A stretch of 64,000 nucleotides of DNA from Fusarium oxysporum f. sp. lycopersici 4287 (Eukaryota > Ascomycota > Sordariomycetes > Hypocreales > Nectriaceae): the NCBI RefSeq assembly GCF_000149955.1, contig NC_030995.1, forward strand, positions 1,426,001 through 1,490,000, in the 5' to 3' direction. Made by a program: the position numbers and the translations under genes. Shown here one piece after another: positions 1-11,333 of this stretch. A model generated the notes under the pieces. It did no database searches and was not told where the DNA came from. It saw only the letters and a program-made list of their open reading frames with translations. Numbering within the stretch: the stretch's first letter is position 1; every line of letters begins with the position of its first letter.

Positions 1-2296
1 ATTACCGAATCTTGGCTGTTCTCTGTTTTCGGGCTCGAGGTGGGCATCTTCATACGCTCCCAACCCCATTTTCTCTTGAGCTCCATCTCGACGGCACCCA
101 AGCGCCAGCCATTTGTGCTATTAAACCTATCAAGGATCTCGAGGACCTCATCTTGTTCGTTTGGATTCGTTAGCACAGCAGCTGTAATTGCCAAGCAACG
201 GATCGCAACTGTAGCAACCCCCTTGTCTGTGGTGTGGGCGACAATGCCGCAGACCTGATAGGCATGCTGCAGCTGTAAGAATCTCAGCCTCTCTGAAGAC
301 GCTGGAGATTCCAGGGGGTGTGTCTGTGAAAGGATACAATGCGCAGTGTGTGAAAGCAGCTGGCCAATTGTTGCCTCCCGCTGGATCATCCTAAGCACGG
401 ATTAACCACATGCTTCAGCAGTTGGGATGATATTTCACGTACCATATACCAGGAAATAGCGATTTGCTTGTCGATTTTTCCGCTTTTACATAACCAAAGG
501 GACGCATCTTTCTCGGGCAATGGATGTTCCAACCATCACAGAGGTTTCTGAGCTCATGCCACTGCGAAAGACGATTTCTTACCCACATTTGTTCGTTTTG
601 GGAACTAATCTCATCGGATCGTGACGCAGTCGCTCGGAAGTTTGCAACCTTTGCAATGATGTAGAGCGCACGATGTACCCAGGTTTGTTCGTCCTCGTCC
701 TCGTCATCTTGGTTATTGTTACGAGATCCAAGACTCATTCCCCATTCGTCGGGACTCCACGTTGTCTGCCAATTTGTTGCCAGGCAATTGAGAACTTCAA
801 TCCCTATGTTCAGCCAGAAGCAGGCCAGTCCAATCCCTGTACTTCTGGCATCCCATCCACATTCTCGCACAAGGGCTCGCGAACCTGCTATATGGCTCAT
901 ACGCTGGGCAGGCTTTTCGCACATAATCTCGTATACGTTCAGAACGATCGCTGTCGTGGCACACTCGGCGGTATTTCGATCAGGGTTCTGGAGGCTTCGA
1001 AGAAGCTGCGTGGTTGCGGTATTGTAGTAGAACAGCGCTTTGTCATGATTCTCGGGGGCAGCCAGAGAAGTATGTTTGACACCACATGCAAGAAGGGCAT
1101 TGAGGAGCATTGTCGACCTCAGAGCGTGATACGGAATGCTTCGGGTGAAATGTTTCTCCCGGTTGAACGAATCCATCCAAACAGCAACTTCTTCGACAAA
1201 GACTTGCATGTAATGAATTTCTTCGGCTGATGTCAATATGTTGCGGCCCACCGGTTCGTTGCTTTGGGTTGCTGAAGGTTGCACATGGTCATCCTGGAAG
1301 ACTTGTTCGGCAAGCGGTCTTTCTATTCGAGGCGGTGTGTCTATCTGGGGTATCGCCAAGTTTTCGACCTCTTCAGTTGACGTTTGCTGTGCCAGAGGAC
1401 GGTTCCTCATTGCCATGAGCTGCTCTGGAAATACTTCTGCTCGTGGGGTCACAACAGCCTTTGTCGATGACGATGGTGTGGCTATATGGGACGCGTCGCT
1501 CAGAGTCCCATGTTCATTCTCGTTAAGCTCAAGCTTGATACCGGTGTCTGCTTTGAATTTTGAATTTTCTGAAGGTTTGGCTGTGGCGTTATCCTGAGTA
1601 TAGTTGAAACGATGTTGCGAACCAGGTTGAAGTCTATCAGCTGATGCATCTATATCTTGGATATTAGTTGCGGTGACTAAATTCACTACTTCTTGCCGGT
1701 CATCGCTATCGTCGACAATTTCAGAAGCGTACGGCGCATATCGTCCAAGTCCGCCCTGATATTCTGAAGCAATGTCTCGCGATTCATCTTGGAACTCGAC
1801 TACGACTGGATTAGCACAAATTATTCATCTCGACCGGAAGCTCCGTACCTTCCCAGCCTCCAGGACTTGGTGTAGCAGCAGGCCGATGGAGGTTGATTTC
1901 CAGAAAGTTAAGACGTACTCCTCTCTTACATTCACGGCCTCGCTTCCGGCAGTTCATGCAATTGGGCACGGCTTCGTCACACTTGAGATGTCTCTCACGG
2001 CATGTAAGACATCCTGTTCGGACTCTTTTTCCTTTGACTGGAGTCGGATTTGACGTCGGCATGGGACTTTGAATAGTCATCTCTCTGGGATTTTCCATGG
2101 ATAGACCTGTAGGGTCTTGGCTGATGTTCGGAGGTTCGGAGATCGGTGTCGCCCCCATATGGGAATGCCGCTGAACTTCAAGATCGAACATTTCAAAGTC
2201 GAGGTTGTTGTCGGTCGCATAGGGTCCTGGTGAATAACCTTGCCATTCCGCAGGGAACGGCATTGTCTGCCTTTCATTGGAGTCTTCATTTTGCAT
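1..2296 (-). CDS. Zn2Cys6 transcription factor, C-terminus beyond left edge
   Basis: This is a nuclear, DNA-binding fungal regulator. From the ATG at 2296 I assemble three exons: 2296-1849, 1799-443 and 390 to beyond the edge. The introns are 1800-1848 (49 nt) and 391-442 (52 nt), and phases match at both. The binuclear zinc cluster lies at about residues 96-123 with spacing Cx2Cx6Cx6Cx2Cx6C, preceded by a basic KGKRVR. An acidic, low-complexity linker follows. The rest looks like the Fungal_trans_2-type regulatory domain, with [10 protein letters not shown] and a helix-rich middle. The third exon encodes a stretch like [20 protein letters not shown] and has no stop before the edge, so about 731 residues are visible and the true end is missing. 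The frame is open upstream to 2356 but has no ATG there; a further 5' exon cannot be excluded. The target genes cannot be read from the sequence. Family certain, limits fairly sure. Confidence 0.85.
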
Positions 2297-4033
2297 CGCC
2301 GCACCGAAACTGACACCAAGAACGGCGATGTCATGGGGGCTTGTTTGAGCAGACACTATAACCTACCTGGCTCTCTATAGGAGGCCAGGGCAATGGTGTG
2401 GGATTTCCCGTTCAGAATGCTGAAGTAGACGGCACAGCTTTGGAGTTTTGGTGTTGCAGAATGAATGCTTTTGCTGTTACATTTGAGGCCAGATGACCGG
2501 CCACCTACAAGTCGAAAGATTCTAGAAGATTGAACGGAAGCATGGAATGAAATCATTGCTTGGGCCAGGCCACGGCTTCTGGTCCGGTCTCCCTACCCCG
2601 GGCTCGGTATAGAAAACCGTCGCAGGTTCGGGATTGTGGTTGTGGCTCCACAGTCGGAGTAAGGACTAGGAGCGATAAGGCGGGGTGTGGTAATGGATGA
2701 CCATGAACAAGAGAATGAACCGGACGGGACTTGATGAATATAAATTCAAGAGTGCATCGATGTCGGTCAGCATTAGGTGTCTGAGCTCCTCTAACAGCTG
2801 GATGTGCCCGCCAGTTTCCGAGCGCTGCCTCACGGTTATATGGCGAAATACCATCACCTTAACCAAGGTACGCAAGCCAATAATCACGGAGCGTACTCCG
2901 GCTGTCGTGCGAGTACAAGTAGCCTCTTCTCTCGGCTGTGATTCGGAGAGCAGGCTGACTGGTACTGAGACCATTACACCGGATGGCGTCTGTGTTCAAT
3001 TTCAGTTCTGTCCTGTCTTATTATTAAGAACAGAAAGGAGTATGCGCTAAAAGAGGCATGATGATGCTGGACGCTACAAGAGTCAAGTGTCCGGCCATAT
3101 GGCTCAACCTGCATGACAGATGCGTGCAAGACTATCCACCAAAGTTGGCGACGGAGCTTATAGGACAAAGCTGAAGTTGGTTCCTTGAGGGAATTTGACT
3201 GTCACGTATGACTCCAGTGTTATATGTATGGATTACACATGTGGCGCCCAGGATTGATGAAACTCGGCTTACATGCTAATGCCTGAAATTACCGGAATCC
3301 GGAAGAGAGGGATGCTCGTGTTAGGATCGAACATGGCTTCCATCCATCCGCAGGCTTCGCTTATTGAATCGGCTGTCAATGTCGCTCGTGCACCACGATG
3401 TCTTTTCCTACGGCAAGAGTCAGCCCCATCAGACGATGTACGATGCGAGTGAGCTACACGATTTGAGTGGCACGGGTACGCCCGAAATATACAACAATTT
3501 TGGAAATTCGGTTGTAAGTGATATAGGTAGGACGAAAGCAATAGCCCAAAATAACTCGGGCCTGGCAACCAATGGTAGCACATAAGAGTACGACCTCAAG
3601 AAAGTCTTGAGATGTTTCCAGTATGAAATATATAACATTTTTTTAGGGACATATAAAATTCGTTCCTGCATGATGCTATGTACCTAGATTGTAGATACCT
3701 AGACTACCATGTAGTCTAAGTGTTTAGAAATTAATTCGCTGATCCGTTTGTCCGTATCGATCAGCCAGGCTATGTAGGCAATGGCCCAGCAATGAATTTG
3801 CCACCCTATATCTCGTCCGAAACAACTCAGGATAGAATCAAACTCTTTGTACAACTGATATGCTCTCTGAGATGCGGTTAAATGGACTATTCATCAGTCT
3901 TAACATGGCCGACAGGCTAATGTTCATAGATCTGGACTTCATACGATGATTGTCCCACAGCGACTTCTAGAAAACCAACCCAACTTAAGCAGCTTTCAAT
4001 TCCTTACCATGACCACACATACTCATCAACAAC
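2297..4033. other. Divergent intergenic region, TF to ASA1
   Basis: This 1.7-kb stretch separates the start of the regulator (-) from the start of ASA1 (+), so it holds both promoters. Open frames here (for example 2666-2974, 2697-3050 and 3269-3583) are short, overlap on both strands and resemble no family I know. I see no tRNA or repeat. Confidence 0.6.
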
Positions 4034-5443
4034 ATGGATCCTTCAACACCGACACCAAAATCCATATTGCGCGGACACAAATCTCAAGTTCACACGGCAG
4101 CATTTATTAGATCCAATGAGCGCCTCATTACTGGCGATGCGGATGGCTTCGTGGTGCTATGGGACCTCACAATAATGCGCCCACGAGCCGTTTGGCGCCC
4201 TCACGAAAAGGCTCTATTGGGTATTGGCGGCTGGGGTGACGACAAAATCATCACGTAATTGCTCTCTTGAAAATCAGTAATGACTGGGAAATGGATTTAC
4301 TGACAACAGTTTGCAGGCATGGTCGTGATTTAAAGCTCATAGTGTGGAAACTTGGCGAGGCAGATGAGGAGCATCTCAGCACAGCATTGCCAGTGGAAGA
4401 AGTGGCAACACCAAGACCGCAACCATGGATGCTACATCTCCTTGAGGTCAATACCTTGAATTTCTGTGCTTTCGCCATTTGTTCAAGTGCGCCTGGCTCC
4501 GTCGCTACCGCCTCTGAGGTGCTGATCGCGGTGCCTAATACTTTGCACTCAGACGCTGTATGGAGAACCTCTACCACATTGTGACCAGGGCTGATATTCA
4601 TAGATCGACATCTACCAATTGCCTTCACAAAGACGGATTCATACCATCAAAGCTGGTGATAAAACGGGCATGGCCATGTGCCTTGCTCTCCTGCATCACA
4701 AAGACGCTCTCACGCTCATTGCTGCCTTTGAGAATGGTTACGCAACTGTCCACCGTCTTGAGTCCGATGACCAATGGGTCACAGCGTACCATTCCCAGGC
4801 CCATTCACAACCTGTCCTGTCGCTGAGCGTCTATAACGACTTTTTCATCACGTCCAGCGCCGACTCTATCATCGCCAAACATCCCATTCCTACCGATCTG
4901 TTCTTTCCTCTGGGCGACACTGTACCTCCTGGAAGCACCGAGCGTGTAGTAGAGATAGTAGACGAAGAACCTAAGGGAAAGTCACTTCTATCTGCTGGCC
5001 TGACGTCTTCATCGTCACAGGGGCTGAAGCCTCCTCGTAAGGGCGTTGCGTGGAAAGATCCGCTCAAAGCTATCAACACCAAGCACTCCGGACAACAGAG
5101 TCTAGACATACGATCCGATGGAAGAATCTTTGCTACTGCAGGATGGGATTCTAAAGTGCGAGTGTACTCTACAAAAACCATGAAAGAGCTCGCTGTGTTA
5201 AAGTGGCATCAAGTCGGATGCTACGCCGTTACATTCGCTGATGTTATGATATCGGATCAAACGGAGGAAGAAAACTCTACGTCTAACGATAACAAAGCCA
5301 CGGGGAGTTCAAACACGCGGACGGGCTCGTTGATCCGAACAGGGCTCAGCGTCAAAGAGCAACGGATAGCTACGGCGAGAAAAACACATTGGATCGCAGC
5401 AGGTGCGAAAGACGGCAAGATTAGCTTATGGGATATTTATTAG
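4034..5443 (+). CDS. ASA1: ASTRA-associated WD-repeat protein 1
   Basis: This is a WD40 beta-propeller subunit of the ASTRA assembly (with Tra1 and the Tel2-Tti1-Tti2 group in yeast), which helps mature PIKK-family kinases and chromatin complexes. Three exons, 4034-4254, 4317-4557 and 4604-5443, give 433 residues; the introns are 62 and 46 nt and the phases agree. The N-terminus opens with [14 protein letters not shown], a first blade ending in [12 protein letters not shown]. The characteristic ITHGRD follows, split by intron 1. A later blade reads [18 protein letters not shown], and the protein ends at [15 protein letters not shown], the usual ASA1 terminus. The inserted loop [15 protein letters not shown] and the serine/threonine-rich loop before the last blade are typical of filamentous-fungal copies. 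It is transcribed away from the regulator and towards the gene at 5789-6532. Confidence 0.92.
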
Positions 5444-5788
5444 CTATGTAAACCAGATCTTGCAGTGGATACCGCTTCGCTAGATAGGTTCATAGCAAAT
5501 TCCGTCCTGCTCTGTGAAGCGGGAAGGGAGCATCTCTTGACGAGATGTGATCGAAATGGGCCAGCCTGACTTTCGAATAAATGTGCAAAAGCAAAAGTAA
5601 CAACGCTGATAACTTGGATCCAAAATACGGTCAGTTCATGGTATCGTCAAACGTCTAATTGCGCCGTCAGCATTGTATATCCTGACATAAGCCATAGATG
5701 CACTCACGATCATACTCCCAACATCCTCTGTCCGCGTGCCGCACTTGTCTGTGACTGACATAAGCGAGAACCGTACACTTGAAATATT
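5444..5788. other. Convergent 3' intergenic region
   Basis: About 345 bp lie between the stops of ASA1 (+) and the next gene (-). It should hold both 3' UTRs. No other gene or repeat is seen. Confidence 0.6.
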
Positions 5789-6532
5789 TTATGGACGAGA
5801 GCCCACCATCATTAGACGAGTCGCCGACTTGTTTCCATTTGACAACTCGGACCATATCCTGATCACCCACGCGGTAACGAGCGCATCGCGAAGTTCCTGG
5901 GTCATCTCTGCTGTAACGAATAGACTTATATGGCCTTGTTCATCCTGGATTTCTCTCGCTATTATGTCGCTATAGCAGTCTCTCCACTCGTATGCGACGC
6001 CTTTACTCCGCGATTCGCAAGCTTCGTACAGTACACCATCAGCTCGAAACTTACGACCTGGCCCTCTCACCATCCGCTCGAACCGAAAGCCTTTGAGCTG
6101 TCGCAGAATATTACCGGAGCGAAAACATGACACCCCAAAGCTTGTCAGCGCTCGTTGTGAGGTGGCTTCGGCATGGTACGGAAAAGACGGGAACTCGGCA
6201 GCAGTGGGATGCTTGAGATCGAATAGGTGTCGGTTTTTTAGCACGACCTGGGGCAGACCGGCGGATGTCTTTGTAACGGGATCTATGCGCTCGACTTTGA
6301 CATTGCGATCGTTATCGTGGAGGTAGCTGATGTCGTGGGAGAATTCGTAGAGTGGAGGGTCTTGGGGGTCGGTTGAGTAGATGAAGCGCCCTGCGATGAA
6401 GAGCGTTGCAGGGCCGAGAATTGAATCTTTGGGGCGGGTTATAGTGGTGGGGGTTGTGTAGTTGGGAGCAGCAGTGGTATCGTAGGAGGGCAATTCCAAG
6501 TCGGAATAGTTGGGTGGAGGCAGAGCCGACAT
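5789..6532 (-). CDS. Conserved fungal protein of unknown function
   Basis: A single-exon reading frame of 247 residues starts at ATG 6532. The N-terminus is proline/threonine-rich (PPNYSDLELPSYDTTAAPNY). It is followed by a compact domain with FIAGRFIYSTD, YEFSHDISYLHD and VLKNRHLFDLKHP. The C-terminal half carries YEWRDCYSDII and a predicted helix ending in ALVTAWVIRIW. This arrangement (HLFDLKHP, then FRRSG-like, then YEWRD, then a terminal 'ALV.W..RIW' helix) recurs in many uncharacterised fungal proteins. I know it only by likeness and can give no function. No signal peptide or membrane helix is seen. The ATG context is AAAATGTC. It lies tail-to-tail with ASA1 and head-to-tail with the aldehyde dehydrogenase. 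Confidence 0.8.
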   Translation of the reverse strand: MSALPPPNYSDLELPSYDTTAAPNYTTPTTITRPKDSILGPATLFIAGRFIYSTDPQDPPLYEFSHDISYLHDNDRNVKVERIDPVTKTSAGLPQVVLKNRHLFDLKHPTAAEFPSFPYHAEATSQRALTSFGVSCFRSGNILRQLKGFRFERMVRGPGRKFRADGVLYEACESRSKGVAYEWRDCYSDIIAREIQDEQGHISLFVTAEMTQELRDALVTAWVIRIWSELSNGNKSATRLMMVGSRP

Positions 6533-6927
6533 TTTTGGATATTGTGATGATCGATAACGGATGATAGATTGATTAGGACTAAATTAAATGAAATAAATAG
6601 GGAACTAAATAATGCAGCTGTCGCGTGCAGTCAGTCACTGTATACAGGGCTTCTAAAGCTGCTATGACGTGTATCACTACTAGGGGCGGCAACGACGGGC
6701 TAAGCCATACTGTAGCCTCACAAGCGGAGATCAGTGGGCTCATAACTAAGACTTCGCCTCAATTCAGTTTCACAAGGCTCAATAACAGCGTACTTTAGCG
6801 CAATATTGACTGGTCATTGGTGCATCCTGGTATTTGTAATAATCCTTCATAAATACGACGATAATACGCCCAAACTCCTATTCCACAGACCCCTGTCATA
6901 TGCTCAGAGTTTCACACACTTTTCAGC
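6533..6927. other. Intergenic region, promoter of 5789-6532 gene
   Basis: About 395 bp lie between the start of the unknown gene and the stop of the dehydrogenase, both on the minus strand. It should hold the dehydrogenase 3' UTR and the downstream gene's promoter. Nothing else is seen. Confidence 0.55.
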
Positions 6928-8714
6928 TTACAGACGAGAACCAAGGTTGACGTGTACGGACTTTGTGTTGCTGTACGCCTCGAGGCCAGCCTCACCGAGC
7001 TCACGACCGATACCGCTCTGCTTGACACCACCGAAGGGGATGTAGGGTTCGCTGTCTTGTGTGCTGTTAATCCAGACCATACCGGCCTCGATCTCAGCAG
7101 CGACGCGGTGCGCGCGCTCCACGTCCTTGGTGAAGACAGCTGCGCCGAGACCGTATGTAGAGTCGTTGGCGAGCTTGAGAGCCTCCTCTTCGCTGCTGAA
7201 CTTGGTGATGACAACGACAGGGCCGAAAATCTCCTCGCGGAAGACTCGCATTTGGTGGTGCACGTCGCCGAAGACGGTGGGCTGGACGAAGAAACCCTTC
7301 TTTGAGGCATCGACAGGCTGGCCACCAGCGAGCAAAGTAGCGCCTTCAGACTTTCCAATCTTTATATACTCAAGAATACGGTCGTACTGCTGTCGAGAGA
7401 CTTGGGGACCCTGATAGGTCTCGGAATCCCATTGGTGGCCGACCTTGCTGACAGTCTTGGTGGTCTCGATGAATCTCTGGACAAATTCGTCGTAGACCTT
7501 GTCCTGAACCAATAGGCGAGAAGTAGCTGTGCAGATCTGGCCCTGGTTGGACATGATGCCCATGTGTGACCACTTGACAGCCTCATCGAGGTCACAGTCG
7601 GAGAAGACCAAGAGAGGCGACTTGCCACCCGTCTCAAGGGTAATGTTCTTGAGGGTCTTGGAGGCCATCTCCATGATCTTAGCACCCGTAGCAGTTGAGC
7701 CAGTGAAGGCAACCTTCTCAACAAGAGGGTGCTGGACCAGGGGAGGACCGGCCTCGCCACCATAACCGTTAAGAGCGTTGAAAACACCAGGAGGGAATCC
7801 GACGTCCTTGAAAGCCTGACCGAGGAGAAGTATGCTGAGTGGTGTTTGCTCAGCGGCCTTCATAACGATGGTGTTACCGCATGCTAGCGCAGGACCGATC
7901 TTCCAGGCGGCCATGGCGAGAGGGTAGTTCCAGGGGATGATCTGGGCGACTACACCGAGGGGTTGGCGGAGAGTGTATGCGAGCTTGTTGGGGTTGGCGG
8001 TGATGGTTTGTCCCGTGATCTTGTCGGCCCAGCCGGCGTAGTAGCGGATAGTGTTGATGACCTCGACAACGTCGCCGCCCTCAGCATCGGCGTAAATCTT
8101 ACCTGCCATTGTGTCAGTGATTCGTAAATCAAGCATTTGGTAGTGCTATCTTACCATTGTCCCAGGCCTCAGAGGTAGCGAACATCTGTGTGCGCTCCTC
8201 AATGTAGTCGGCGAGCTTGTTCATAAGAGCGCCTCGCTGAGGAGGGGGCATCTTCTTCCATGAGGGTGCATGGAAAGCGGCATGGGCGGCCTTCACAGCC
8301 TTATCTACATCGTCGGCACTGGCTGCGTGAACTGTGGCGATTTCCTTCTCGGTGCTGGGAGGATATCATATTAGCTTGAGTTTCGAAGACTGTAGAGAAG
8401 CCTACTCACGCAGGGTCGATGGATGTAATCTTTTGCTTCGATGAGCCAGGAACAAACTCGTTGTTGATGAAGAGGCCGGTCGGCTGCGTATACTTGACGC
8501 CGTTGGGGGCCTCGAGGTTCACGAACAAGTCCGACATGTTGCTGAAGCGTTTCTGTGTAGTTGTGATAGATCGGCCAAGAGGAGATAATGAGAGTCGATA
8601 CAGCGATTGTGTTGAGGGTCGAGATAGAGAAGGATACACTGAACGACAGAAACCAACGAGTGGAAGTCTCGATGCAAGGGCAGCGCCCATCTTCTTATAG
8701 CTCCTCAGAGACAT
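6928..8714 (-). CDS. NAD(P)-dependent aldehyde dehydrogenase
   Basis: It oxidises aldehydes to acids; class 1/2 ALDH family, closest in style to Aspergillus AldA. Exons 8714-8410, 8354-8155 and 8102-6928 give 559 residues; the introns are 55 and 52 nt and the phases agree. All core motifs are present: IIPWNYP (Asn near 227), FTGSTATG in the cofactor loop, LETGGKSP with the general-base Glu near 325, and GQIC with the nucleophile Cys near 359. PFGGVKQSGIGRELG lies near the end. The first ATG adds 59 residues that are rich in Arg/Ser and poor in acids, like a mitochondrial presequence. A second ATG at 8537 starts at MSDLFVNLEAP, the usual cytosolic beginning, and would give 500 residues, the normal family length. 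The protein ends in SRL, a PTS1-type tripeptide. Localisation is therefore open; the enzyme class is certain, the physiological substrate is not. Confidence 0.95.
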
Positions 8715-11333
8715 GGCTGGAGACTGGAGGCTTGAGAGGGGTAGCTCGGGATCCAATCCAACCCAACACCACCAACTTGAGTCTAGCTAGGTAAGTATGT
8801 ACTGTATCTGTTTCTCAACTGTATCACCTGCATCCCCCACAGTCAATGGCCTCGAGAGTTACTCTCTTGAGCAATTGATAAGCTTCAGAAGCTCTGGCAA
8901 ATGTGCAATCCTTTGCCTCGTTTCGGTAAAGGTCATCTACGCCGCCGGCGGATGATTGAGGGGCCGGCAATTGGAGCTGTGGTTCAACGTCATGAAACCG
9001 CTTAGACCTTACTGATTGAGTTTAGTTGGACTGTTGCCCAGATCAGGTAAAAAGACACGAAGCGAGGCGAGGCGAGCCAGCCTAGCCAGCTTGGCGATCA
9101 TGACAGCTCTTATCGATAGCAGCTACCGAGGTTGGGGATTATAAAAAGTCAATTGACTTGGTGGTGAGCTCTCTCTGGTTGTGATGCGCCTGGATGTTAT
9201 AAGCGCTTCTCTGGTGATGTAGGGTTGGCTTACTTCACTACCTTATTCTGCCATTTGAACTAGCCGTCAAAAGATCCTCTTTGTTGCTGAGAGTATCGGT
9301 TCGTACAGTGTCTTCTCGCCAATTCATGGACCGGCATCATTCCCGGACCGCATAACTCACCGCATATGGTATAGTGGCCAAGATGTCGAACAGTTGTCCT
9401 GGAGAGGATCATGCCCCACAAGGCTGCCTGTCAAGTTGAAGCTGGGATGGATGTTAATCGAGAGGATCTTCACGTCGGTCTCAGCGATATATCAAAAAGA
9501 CTGTTTGTTTTGTAGGGATAAATTCCTTTCCGAAAAGACGTATTAACATATCACCTCATCCTGTTGATTCCAACACCATCTTACCAATGTCGACTTTAGC
9601 CGCCATCATCATCGAATCCAAAGTCTCCGATCAAAGTCTCCGACATGTGAGATCAGATTCTGATCATTGAAGAGCTTATTTATCAGAAACTACCCCTCTT
9701 AAGGTCAGTTCCAAGATGATCTCCAACCAACCCCTCTGTCGCTTCGTCAGCAGAAAAGCTTGGCCCTCCCATACCAACAGAGCCGCTTGGATATGGCCTC
9801 ATATCAGCGCATCGGCACTTGCAAACTCCGCCAGCTTTGGTCCGCCATGGTCCGTCATTCGTCCGTGAACACGATTGCGGAATGACAATTCATCCCTTTC
9901 TTACAATAACAAAAAATCACCGAGGACTTGTCCGCGGATAAGAAACGAGACACGCAAATGATGTGACTGGCGGGTGATCACCCTCGACTCTGTTCTTGGT
10001 ATGCCTAGGGTCTGCGACCAATTCCTAGAGAATCATCACCTCTAGCCTCTAGGTCGTTGGGTGTTTAGGCGCTTTGATAGGACTGGTATTGCAAGATTCT
10101 CCCAGCAGGATGCTGACGGGTGAGATAAGATGATGCCAACAAACGTGGGCTAAATCCGAGACCCTTGGTGTCTTGCAGTCCCTGATGCAGCATCATTTTC
10201 CCTATGAGTCTTAACTCCGGGGCTACCGAAGGGCCGTCAGACTTGATCTTACTGTACACTCCGCGTATTCAAGTTTGGCTGTGCTTCTTAGCTGGTAAAC
10301 TTGAGTTGGCGATATTTTATTACGTCTTATTTGGCTAATTAGGCACTTATTCGTTACCTTCTCGGTCAAGTGAGTCATTAAATTGTCATTATCTGACCCT
10401 CTCGTGCGTGCAAAATTCTCCATCTCAGTGTTGAGCTGCTGTTGTTTCAACATGAAGATTATGCCAAGTGTTATGCGGGACCACTATGAGGTTAACTGAC
10501 TTCGGGCCAAGTCTCCGTGTAAGCGAACCCAACAGGACGGATAACCTAGATCCTTGACAAGATATCGACTTACACCGAATCTTCTCATAGTGAACAACAA
10601 CAACACGTGGCATAAATTGGCTCTATCATCACAACCTATCCTCTTTTGAGATTGCTTATTTGGAAACAGCGTCTTTTATCCGCCTGTTCGGACCAATATT
10701 GTCACAGATAGTTTCAGATTCCATCAACGCCACAAACATGCAGCTCATTTTCGGCACAATAACGCTCCATAAGCTAAAACATCGTGCACTTCAGAATGAG
10801 TATGAGCAAGGCCCTGTCATTAAGGCTCATTCAGATGTCCGCAGGTATTGGCGAGCGTTTCATTGTTAGCGTCGGAGTCTTGGCTGGTTCAAGCCCAATT
10901 GGGCTTACGAGATATCATCATGGAGGGTGTAGGCGCGGACATGTGGTGGAGTCCGCCACTCCGCAGCCTCTTTACTGGCTGGTTGCTTTGTCTTATGCCC
11001 GGCCGTTATGCTGACAGCCCATACTATGCGCAGCACTGTGATGCGATATCGTTATGCTTGGGGCGGATTTTGTGCAGGGCCATGAGCTTAACTCCTGGGA
11101 CCAGAAAAGTCAGACAGTTAGTGAGATGAGATTATCTCATTGTTCTCGTAGGTTATAAAGATAGTCGTATCTCGCTGTCAACCAAAATGTGTCAGTCTTT
11201 CAGAGCATCGAGACCAGCTTTCGAGCACTTATACAATATCTACCCCTTTTTCTCAGGGTCAGAAACTTCGATATAAGCTTAATTCAACACGATCTATAGG
11301 CTTAAGCTTATAGGTAAACGAAAATCAGACGCC
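8715..11333. other. Long divergent intergenic region, ALDH to MFS transporter
   Basis: About 2.6 kb lie between two divergent starts. Frames are all short, overlap on both strands and look random. The stretch just before the exporter (about 11100-11330) is AT-rich and fits a core promoter and leader. I find no tRNA, 5S or repeat. Confidence 0.55.

Noticed and set aside
673..1230. 185-codon plus-strand frame inside the transcription factor
   Set aside because: Antisense to exon 2 of the regulator, overlapping another antisense frame, no motif.
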